Positions 18,085 through 26,846 of a stretch of 64,000 bases of DNA are shown here, one piece after another. The translations under genes were made by a program, and so were the position numbers. The stretch lies in contig JADJGV010000037.1 of NCBI GenBank assembly GCA_016707895.1, positions 558,001-622,000 of the forward strand, read 5' to 3'. Numbering within the stretch: position 1 is the stretch's first letter; the number at the start of each line of letters is the position of its first letter. Source of the stretch: Myxococcales bacterium. GTDB lineage: Bacteria > Myxococcota_A > Polyangia > Haliangiales > Haliangiaceae. Below the pieces are notes generated by a model. That model did no database searches, was not told where the DNA came from, and saw nothing but the letters and a program-made list of their open reading frames with translations.

Positions 18085-21000
18085 ATGCCCCCCGGGTACG
18101 AAGCCTCGGTGAACGCGCTTGGCAACTTCATCGGTGGAGTGTTCGTTCCCCCCAGCGGCGTCGCGGTGCGCTCGCACAACCCGGCCGCCGATGGCGCCGT
18201 GGTGTTCGAGACCGCGGGCGACGAGCGGGCGGTCACCGCGGCCTGCGACGCCGCGGCGGCCGCGGCGGTCGGCTGGGGCCGGCTGAGCCTGGCGGACCGC
18301 GCCGCCGCGCTCGGCCGGTGGAAGGACGCCATCGCGGCCCGCAAGGCCGACCTGGTCGAGGCGATCGTGCTGGAGACCGGCAAGATCCGCAGCGAGGCCG
18401 AGCAGGAGATCCAGACCGTGCTGGGCCGGTTCGACGTGGCCCGGCAGCTGGCGGCCGCCGACCTGCGCGAGGGCCCGATCGCCGGCTCGCCCCACGAGCA
18501 GCTGCGCTACCACCCGCTCGGCGTGGTCGCGGTGATCGGCCCGTACAACTACCCGATCCACCTGTGCCACGCCCACGTCGTGCCGGCGCTGCTCACCGGC
18601 AACGCGGTGGTGGTCAAGCCGTCGGACATCACGCCGCTGGCGGGCCAGCGCTACGCCGAGACCGCCGCCGCGGCCGGCCTGCCGCCCGGCGTGTTCAACC
18701 TGGTCATCGGCACCGGCGCGATCGGCGCGGCGCTGGTGGCCGACCGCCGGGTCAAGGGCCTGTGCTTCACCGGCAGCTACGCCGTGGGCCGCCGCATCCA
18801 GGAGGCGGCGCTCGATCGCCCCGAGCTCTTGGTCGCGCTCGAGATGGGCGGCAAGAACACCGCGATCGTCCTCGAGGACGCCAGCATCCGCCAGGCCGCC
18901 CACGAGATCCTGGTCGGCGGCTACCTGTCGGCGGGCCAACGCTGCACCGCCACCGATCGCGTGCTGGTGCACCGCGCCGTGGCGCAGCCGCTCCTCGACG
19001 CGCTCAAGAAGGCAGCGCCGACGCTCCGCTTCGGTCACCCCGACGACGCCGGCAGCTTCGCCGGCCCGCTGGCCACCGCCGCCGGGCGCGATCGCTTCGA
19101 GCGCGCGCTGGCCGCCGCGGTCGCCGCCGGCGCCGAGCCGGTCATCGCCGGTGAGCGCCGCCCGGGCGGCTTCTACCGGACCGCGTCGTTGCACGTGCTG
19201 CCCGCCGGCACCCACGACGCCCCCGGCTACACCGACGTCGAGCTGTTCGGCCCCGATCTCGGCGTCGAGCTGATCGACAGCGACGACGAGGCGATCGCGG
19301 TGGTCAACGCGTCGCCCTACGGCTTCGCCAACGCGGTCTTCACCAACGACAGCGCCCGCTTCGAGCGCATCTACCGCGAGACCACCTCGGGCATCCTCAA
19401 CCGCAACCGCTCGACCAACCTGGCCAGCCCGCGGTTGCCGTTCGGCGGCGCCGGCAAGAGCGGCAACTACCGCCCGGCCGGCTCGACCGCCCACCGCAAC
19501 GTGGTCGTGCCGGTCGCGGTGCAAGACAACGTCATCGGCACGATCGCCACCCACCCGATGCTGGCCGATCACCTGCCGGCGCCGGATCTCGATCGGCTCG
19601 AGGCGCAGCACGAGGCCGAGGACGCGGTCGAGGCCGCGCGCAACCTGATCGACGATCCGCGGCCGCTCAGCCTGCGCCGGCCCAAGGGCGGCGTGCTCCC
19701 CGACAGCGACCGCTGGCTGATCCGCCTGTACGCCGGCGATCGCGTCGTGCGCGAGAAGAAGCCGGCGGTGTTCGATCACCTGCGCTCGGCCGGCCCCTGG
19801 TACGTCTCGATCGACGCGCACCCGCTGTGCGTGCTCGACTCGATGGCGCAGACCGCGACGGTGTGCGGCGGGTTCGCCGAGGATCCCGTGGTGCAGGCGC
19901 TGGTCGAGGGCGAGTTCGGCGACACGCTGACCGTCAACGAGGACACCGCGGTCGGCGAGACCTGGGCCGCCGCCGAGTACGCCGCGACCCTGCGCCACCT
20001 GGTGCCGGGGCTGCCCCACGTCACGTTCGTGGCGTCGGGCGCCGAGGCCAACGAGAAGGCGTTCGCGCTGTGCCGGCACTACAGCAAGAAGCCGGGCGCG
20101 TCCAAGATCCTCGCCTTCGACGGCAGCTTCCACGGCCGCGCGATGCTGTCGATCCACGCCACCCACAGCCCGGCCAAGCGGGCGCCGTTCGAGCTGCCCG
20201 GCTACGAGGCCACCTTCGCGCCGTTCCCGGTGTGGACCACGCCCGGCGACGAGCCGGCGGCGCCGTCGGGCTTCTACGCCGCGTGCGCGGCCGGCCAGAT
20301 CGACGAGCTGGTCGAGCGGTTCGGCGACGCCAAGGAGGACCCGCTGCTCGCCGCCGAGGTCAAGAGCCTGGCCGCGGTGCACGCGGCGCTCAGCGGCGGC
20401 CAGCACTACTGCGTCACGATCGAGCCGATGCAGTCCGAGGGCGGCGATCGCTACGCCACCGAGCGGTTCTTCCGCGCGCTGCGGCTGCTCACCCGCTGCC
20501 ACGACCTGCCGCTGATCTTCGACGAGGTGCAGTGCGGCTTCGGGCTGGGCGGCCCGTTCGCGTGGCACACCAAGTTTCGGTTGCTGACCAGCCGCGGCCA
20601 GCCCGACTACCCCGACGCGGTGTGCTTCGCCAAGCGCGCGCAGGTCGGCGTCGTGATGTCGCGGTTCGAGGATCCCGAGCCGGCCAGCGCGCACAACGCG
20701 TCGCTGGTGCGCGGGCGCATCCACGCCGAGATGATGTCGACCTCGCACGCGGCGACCCGCATCGAGAAGCTGGTCAAGCCGCGGCTCGAGGCGATCGCCA
20801 AGGCGTTCCCGCACCTGGTCAGCGCGCCGCGGGTGTGCGGCTACGCGTTCGCGTTCGATCTGCCGACGCCGGCCCACCTCGACGCGTTCATCGGCCAGCG
20901 GTTCTGGCGCGGCGCGATCGTCTTCGCCGCCGGCACCCGGACCGCGCGCTACCGGCTGGCCGACACCTTCGGCGTGCGCGAGATCGAGCTCTTGTTCGAC

Positions 21001-22800
21001 GCCGTGCGCCGGTCGCTGTCGTGGATCGACGCCCACCCCGGCAAGAAGCCGCCGGAGTGGGAGGACATCGCCGAGCCGGCCGAGGCCACCGCGCCGGCGC
21101 TGCCGGCCGACGTGTCGTTCCGGCTGGTGCCCTCGGCCGAGGCGATGGCGCTCCTGCCGGCGATCCTCGACATCGAGTATCAGGTCTACGAGCCGGCCCG
21201 GCGCACGCCGCCGGCCGAGATCAAGGCCGCGCTCGACGACGCCGAGGGCTCGTTCGTGGTGGCCGAGAAGGGGCAGGGCGCCGCCGCGCAGCTGGTCGGC
21301 TTCGCGATCGGCGGGCCGCTCGAGGCCAGCCACGACGTCGAGGGCCCGGACCGCGATCCGATGCTCGGCAAGCACAACACGATGTACTCGGTGTCGGTCA
21401 CCGTGGCCCCGGGCTACCAGGGCACCGGCATCGGCCGGCGGCTCAAGGAGCTGCAGCTGCGCGACGCCAGCGGCCGCAAGGGCGCCGACGGCAGCCCGCG
21501 CTACGCCCACGTCACCGGCCGCAACCGCGTGGGCCGCACCGCGCAGATGACCCACCTCAACCGGGTCTTCGGCGCGCACCTGGTCGCGGTGCTGACCGGC
21601 CAGTACGAGGATCCCGAGGGCCAGGCGATCTACTACCGCATCCCGCTGGGCGCGATCGCGCCGTCGGGCGAGCGCACCGCCGCGGTGGTGGCCGACAAGC
21701 GCGCGCGCTGGGCCGGGGAGCGCGCCGGCGAGCGCGCGGTGGAACGGGGCGCGGCCCTCGACGCGGCCAGCGGCCTGACCAAGGTGCTGGCGACGCCGCC
21801 GGCGAGCCTGCGCGCCGCCGAGGGCAACGGCCTCCTGTACGGCCCCGCGGTCAACAAGATCACGCTGATGAACTACGTCACGCCCGGCATGGTGCGGGCG
21901 CTCGAGTGGATCGGCGCGCTGGCGCCCGACCTGCCGCACATCTACCTCACGTCGTCGCGCGACGAGACCGTCGACAAGGCGCTGCGCCTGCTGCGCACCG
22001 CGCGCAAGCAGGCGACGGTCGCGATCGGCCTGGGCGGCGGCTACTACGGCCACACCGTCGCGTCGTGCCGCTCGCTGTCGGATCCCGAGGTCCACCGCGG
22101 CGGCCCGGCGCACTTCGCGTGGCCGCGGGTGCCGCACCCGGCGCAGGCCGGCACTGCGGCGTCGCTCGCGGCGATCCGCGCGGCGATCGCGGCGGCCGGC
22201 GGGCCCGACAAGGTGTTCGCGATCGTCTACGAGCGGGTCGGCGAGCGCACCGGCTGGGTGGTCCCGGTCGACTTCCTCGACGGCCTCGCCGCGATCCGCA
22301 AGGACACCGGCGTGCCGCTGGTGGCGGTCGAGCACACCACCGCGATGTACCGCTCGGGGCTGGGCGCGTTCGCGTTCCCGGCCGGCCCGCGGCCCGACGT
22401 GCTGGCGTGGTGGGGCGGCGGCCAGACCGGCTACCTCCACGTCGCCAGCAAGTGGTTCAACGCCGCGCCGCTGGCGCTGGTGTCGACCTGGGACGGCGAC
22501 GAGCTGTCCTTGGTGCGCAACCACCACCAGCTGCGCGCGGCGCGCAAGCTCGACGTCACCGGCGCCGGCGCCGCGCTCGATCGCGCGCTGGCCGCCGGCC
22601 GCGTGCCCCACGCCGGCCTCGGCCTGTACCGCGTGCTCGACCCCGGCGCCGGCGCCGCCGACGCGCTGCACGCCCACGTCGCCGCCCGCGGCGTGACGCT
22701 GCGCAAGTTCCCCGGTGGCCGGCTCGGCGTCGTGCCGACGCTCGATCAGGCGGCGCAGGTGGCCGAGCGCCTGGGCGCCGCGCTCGCTGACTGGCGCTGA
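18085..22800 (+). CDS. Four-domain fusion: aldehyde dehydrogenase + class III aminotransferase + GNAT + inactive aminotransferase
   Basis: A 1571-residue polypeptide. Residues ~10-480 are an aldehyde dehydrogenase close to succinylglutamate-semialdehyde dehydrogenase (AstD): Glu253 in EMGGKN, Cys287 in SAGQRCT, spaced 34 apart as usual. Residues ~545-990 are a class III aminotransferase with Asp813 in FDEVQCGFG and Schiff-base Lys850 in CFAKRAQVG, resembling lysine 6-aminotransferase/GABA transaminase. Residues ~1010-1190 are a GNAT N-acyltransferase (acyl-CoA loop YQGTGIGRRL near 1111-1120). Residues ~1250-1571 again follow an aminotransferase fold, but the PLP Asp and Lys positions read VAVEHTTA and WWGGGQTG, so this copy looks dead. 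An aminotransferase product semialdehyde could pass to the ALDH, as in lysine, ornithine or GABA catabolism; this is inference. Start 18085 or GTG 18034/18109. Flanked by two FHA regulators. Confidence 0.9.
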   Translation: MPPGYEASVNALGNFIGGVFVPPSGVAVRSHNPAADGAVVFETAGDERAVTAACDAAAAAAVGWGRLSLADRAAALGRWKDAIAARKADLVEAIVLETGKIRSEAEQEIQTVLGRFDVARQLAAADLREGPIAGSPHEQLRYHPLGVVAVIGPYNYPIHLCHAHVVPALLTGNAVVVKPSDITPLAGQRYAETAAAAGLPPGVFNLVIGTGAIGAALVADRRVKGLCFTGSYAVGRRIQEAALDRPELLVALEMGGKNTAIVLEDASIRQAAHEILVGGYLSAGQRCTATDRVLVHRAVAQPLLDALKKAAPTLRFGHPDDAGSFAGPLATAAGRDRFERALAAAVAAGAEPVIAGERRPGGFYRTASLHVLPAGTHDAPGYTDVELFGPDLGVELIDSDDEAIAVVNASPYGFANAVFTNDSARFERIYRETTSGILNRNRSTNLASPRLPFGGAGKSGNYRPAGSTAHRNVVVPVAVQDNVIGTIATHPMLADHLPAPDLDRLEAQHEAEDAVEAARNLIDDPRPLSLRRPKGGVLPDSDRWLIRLYAGDRVVREKKPAVFDHLRSAGPWYVSIDAHPLCVLDSMAQTATVCGGFAEDPVVQALVEGEFGDTLTVNEDTAVGETWAAAEYAATLRHLVPGLPHVTFVASGAEANEKAFALCRHYSKKPGASKILAFDGSFHGRAMLSIHATHSPAKRAPFELPGYEATFAPFPVWTTPGDEPAAPSGFYAACAAGQIDELVERFGDAKEDPLLAAEVKSLAAVHAALSGGQHYCVTIEPMQSEGGDRYATERFFRALRLLTRCHDLPLIFDEVQCGFGLGGPFAWHTKFRLLTSRGQPDYPDAVCFAKRAQVGVVMSRFEDPEPASAHNASLVRGRIHAEMMSTSHAATRIEKLVKPRLEAIAKAFPHLVSAPRVCGYAFAFDLPTPAHLDAFIGQRFWRGAIVFAAGTRTARYRLADTFGVREIELLFDAVRRSLSWIDAHPGKKPPEWEDIAEPAEATAPALPADVSFRLVPSAEAMALLPAILDIEYQVYEPARRTPPAEIKAALDDAEGSFVVAEKGQGAAAQLVGFAIGGPLEASHDVEGPDRDPMLGKHNTMYSVSVTVAPGYQGTGIGRRLKELQLRDASGRKGADGSPRYAHVTGRNRVGRTAQMTHLNRVFGAHLVAVLTGQYEDPEGQAIYYRIPLGAIAPSGERTAAVVADKRARWAGERAGERAVERGAALDAASGLTKVLATPPASLRAAEGNGLLYGPAVNKITLMNYVTPGMVRALEWIGALAPDLPHIYLTSSRDETVDKALRLLRTARKQATVAIGLGGGYYGHTVASCRSLSDPEVHRGGPAHFAWPRVPHPAQAGTAASLAAIRAAIAAAGGPDKVFAIVYERVGERTGWVVPVDFLDGLAAIRKDTGVPLVAVEHTTAMYRSGLGAFAFPAGPRPDVLAWWGGGQTGYLHVASKWFNAAPLALVSTWDGDELSLVRNHHQLRAARKLDVTGAGAALDRALAAGRVPHAGLGLYRVLDPGAGAADALHAHVAARGVTLRKFPGGRLGVVPTLDQAAQVAERLGAALADWR

Positions 22801-22815
22801 GGCCGACCGGGATGA

Positions 22816-22837
22816 TGCCCGGCGCCTCTGCCGGGCA
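22816..22837 (+). terminator. Possible terminator hairpin after fusion gene
   Basis: TGCCCGGC (22816-22823) pairs perfectly with GCCGGGCA (22830-22837) across a 6-nt loop, 15 nt after the stop. No T-run follows, so a Rho-independent role is uncertain. Confidence 0.35.
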
Positions 22838-22843
22838 CCATGG

Positions 22844-22849
22844 TAGGCT
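22844..22849 (+). promoter_or_regulatory. -10-like TAGGCT before sigma-54 activator
   Basis: TAGGCT ends 9 nt before ATG 22859 with no Shine-Dalgarno between, matching the leaderless pattern. Confidence 0.3.
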
Positions 22850-22858
22850 GACGCGGGC

Positions 22859-24244
<1,386 letters not shown>

Positions 24245-24248
24245 TCCA

Positions 24249-24296
24249 GGGGGCTCGTCGCCGAGCCCCCCTCGATCCCGGCGAAGCCGGGATCGA
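24249..24296 (+). terminator. Back-to-back perfect hairpins after sigma-54 activator
   Basis: GGGGGCTCG/CGAGCCCCC (24249-24257 / 24262-24270, loop TCGC) is followed without gap by CTCGATCCCGGC/GCCGGGATCGAG (24271-24282 / 24286-24296, loop GAA). A weaker third stem, CCCCGCG/CGCGGGG, lies at 24303-24330. The pattern of a plain GC stem beside a CCGGCGAA-GCCGG stem repeats the rpmG-rpmB spacer. A strong transcription block or a structured repeat is likely; no T-run is present. Confidence 0.6.
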
Positions 24297-24491
24297 GCCT
24301 CCCCCCGCGACGCGAGACGCCGACGCGGGGACCGGCGCTCGACCAGGACGCGGGCCGTCGCGCGACGGGTTGACCGTCGATCTGTCCGGTCGATCTGACC
24401 ATCGACGTGGTCACGCGACGACGTCCCGAGCCGTGACGGGCACTTGGGCAAGCCACCGGGGCTGGCGTGGCCGTTGCTGAAGCATCGCCCC

Positions 24492-26789
24492 ATGTCCTAC
24501 CGCTTCGAACGCGAGCTCGACGGTCCGCACGACGCCGCCGGCACGTCCCGGGGCGCGCCCGGGAAGCGAAGCCTCACCGATCGACTGCAGCGCAAGGCGT
24601 CCGACGTGGCGTCGCCCGCCAGCGCGGCGCCGGCCCCGAAGTACGTCGACCCGACGCTCGGCGACGCGGCCTTCGTCGATCAGCTGCTGGCGATGCCGGT
24701 GCAATGCCGCGGGGGCGACGCGGCGGGGCCCGAGGCGATGCACGCGCTGGCGGCGCAGGGAACCGCGGGGAGCGGCGGTGCGTTGCCGTTCCTCGACCAG
24801 ATCCAGCTGGCGTTCGGGAGCCACGACGTCACCGGCGTCCAGGCGCACACCGACGACCGGGCCGCCGCGGCTGCCCGCGGCATGGGCGCGACCGCATTCG
24901 CCACTGGCAACCACGTCGCGTTCGGGGGCGCGCCCGACCTGCACACGGCGGCACACGAGGCGGCGCACGTGGTGCAGCAGCGCGCGGGTGTGCACCTCGC
25001 AGGCGGCGTCGGCGCGGTGGGCGACGCCTACGAACGCCACGCCGACGAGGTCGCCGACGCCGTGGTGCGCGGCGAGTCAGCCGAGCTGCTGCTCGGCCCC
25101 GCCGGCGCGCCGTCGGCGGCGATCCAGCGCCACGCCATCCAGCACAAGGCGCCGGCCAAGGCGGGCAACGCGAAGGACGACTCCGTCGCGATGCTCGACG
25201 ACGACGACTTCCTCCACGCGTTCTCGGGCTACACCGCGTTCAGCTCGTTCCGCAGCCTGAGCGCCGGTGGCCACCCGGTGGCGAAGACCGCGATCAGCGA
25301 TCCGAAGCTCGACGCCGCGCTGCAGGGCGTGCGCGAGACGGTGCTCGCGATCCAGGACGACCGGAAGGCGGATCACATCCAGCGCGCGCTCGACCTCTGG
25401 GGCACGCATCGTGCGGCGGTCCAGGCTGTGCTCGCGCGCGCCGACAAGCGCGGCGCCGACTGGCACAAGGACCTGAAGCGCGCCCACGACGGCTTCGACC
25501 GGATGGAGACGTACACGATCGACACGGCGGCGCAGGACGCGATCGACAAGGGCGTGAAGGACCTCGGCGGCGACTTCAAGGTCGACGCGAAGCTCCACCA
25601 GGCAGAGTACGCGGCGGCGCGTGCCGCGATGATCGAGGTCGTGCAGGTGCTCGGCAAGACCAAGCACCTCCCGGACGCCGCGAACCTGCACAAGCAGGTC
25701 GCCGACTTCGACGCGACGGCGCAGATCGTCACCAAGCACGAGACGCTCTCCGAGTCGCTCTCGGTCGCGGAGCGCGTCGGGATCGCGATCAAGGGCCAGC
25801 ACCCGCTGGAGTGGCCGCGCCACGTGCTCCGCGTCGCCAAGGCCATGATCCAGGGGGTCGCGATGCTCGGGAGCGCGGTGTGGAAGGCCAAGCCGGAGGC
25901 CGGCACGCTGTTCCGCCAGTTCGCCGAGCGGGTGATGAAAGACGGCGACTTCGCGGCGAAGTCGTCCAACGTGCTGGGCCAGGCGCTCAACGTGCTCCAG
26001 GTCGCGAAGGGGCTCTACGATCTGATCGGCGGCCTCGCGAGCGGCGACAGCGATCGGGCGATCACCGGCGCGCGGAACGTGCTGTCCGGCGGCGCCGGCG
26101 TCCTGATGACCGGCGCCGGCGCAGGCTTCGGCGCGTCGATGGGCGCGGCCGCGCTCGCGTACATCTTTGTCGAGACGATCCGCGAGTGCCTGAACGTCGG
26201 GAAGTTGCTGCGCGAGATCCCGCACGTGCAGGAGGTGAACGCCGTGGCCCGCTTCGTCGAGGACGCGGCCAGGGTGGGCGAGCCCGGCGCGCGCGCGTTC
26301 GCGGCGATCAGCGAGCGCTACGCGGGGCACACCTACTCCAATAATCCGACGATGCAGGCGGAGGTGCAGGCGCAGATCGAGGAGCACATGAGGCTCGAGG
26401 CGAACAAGCTCGCGGCCGGCGTGAAGGCCAAGCTCAAGCCGAGCTATGAGGGCCGCGACCCGCACTCGATCGGCAGGTACCAGGACGCGATCGCGGCGAT
26501 GGGCCCGGAGGCGGTGGGCGCGCTCAACTACATGACCGACAACAAGCCGGACGATCCGGGCACGGTCGCGTGGAACGCGATCAAGCTGTTCAACGGGATC
26601 GGGCGCATGGGGCAATGGGTGCAGGTCGCGCACGGCACCCACCGCGACAACGCCGAGAACAAGAAGAAGCGCGAACAACTCGACAAGCAGAGCGACGGCG
26701 AGTGGAAGAAGGAGGAGGACAAGCGCCGCGACTGGCAGCGGCCGCCCCAGGGCCCGACCGACGAGGAGCTCGAGGAGTCGATGCGCTGA
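24492..26789 (+). CDS. DUF4157 (eCIS core-domain) protein, putative injection-system effector
   Basis: A 765-residue protein without signal peptide. Residues ~95-180 carry the DUF4157 domain with zincin-like HEAAHVVQQ (His155, Glu156, His159) and the upstream block AHTDDRAAAAARGMGATAFATGNHVAFG; DUF4157 marks cargo of extracellular contractile injection systems and similar self-processing toxins. The rest is a long alpha-helical region (~200-520), a Gly/Ala-rich hydrophobic patch (GARNVLSGGAGVLMTGAGAGFGASMGAAALAYIF split over ~535-570) that could insert into membranes, and a charged C-terminus. No tail-tube, sheath or baseplate genes lie in the window, so this would be an orphan cargo. The start at ATG 24492 lacks the -10 hexamer common to neighbours. 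Function inferred from the domain only. Confidence 0.78.
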   Translation: MSYRFERELDGPHDAAGTSRGAPGKRSLTDRLQRKASDVASPASAAPAPKYVDPTLGDAAFVDQLLAMPVQCRGGDAAGPEAMHALAAQGTAGSGGALPFLDQIQLAFGSHDVTGVQAHTDDRAAAAARGMGATAFATGNHVAFGGAPDLHTAAHEAAHVVQQRAGVHLAGGVGAVGDAYERHADEVADAVVRGESAELLLGPAGAPSAAIQRHAIQHKAPAKAGNAKDDSVAMLDDDDFLHAFSGYTAFSSFRSLSAGGHPVAKTAISDPKLDAALQGVRETVLAIQDDRKADHIQRALDLWGTHRAAVQAVLARADKRGADWHKDLKRAHDGFDRMETYTIDTAAQDAIDKGVKDLGGDFKVDAKLHQAEYAAARAAMIEVVQVLGKTKHLPDAANLHKQVADFDATAQIVTKHETLSESLSVAERVGIAIKGQHPLEWPRHVLRVAKAMIQGVAMLGSAVWKAKPEAGTLFRQFAERVMKDGDFAAKSSNVLGQALNVLQVAKGLYDLIGGLASGDSDRAITGARNVLSGGAGVLMTGAGAGFGASMGAAALAYIFVETIRECLNVGKLLREIPHVQEVNAVARFVEDAARVGEPGARAFAAISERYAGHTYSNNPTMQAEVQAQIEEHMRLEANKLAAGVKAKLKPSYEGRDPHSIGRYQDAIAAMGPEAVGALNYMTDNKPDDPGTVAWNAIKLFNGIGRMGQWVQVAHGTHRDNAENKKKREQLDKQSDGEWKKEEDKRRDWQRPPQGPTDEELEESMR

Positions 26790-26846
26790 CCGCGCCCGCT
26801 CGGGTGGACCGCGGCCTCGGCCGGAGCCCCGTCCGGTCGCCCGCCG

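Noticed and set aside
22816..22837. Firm call of a Rho-independent terminator
   Set aside because: The stem is perfect but lacks a T-run; listed only as a low-confidence hairpin.
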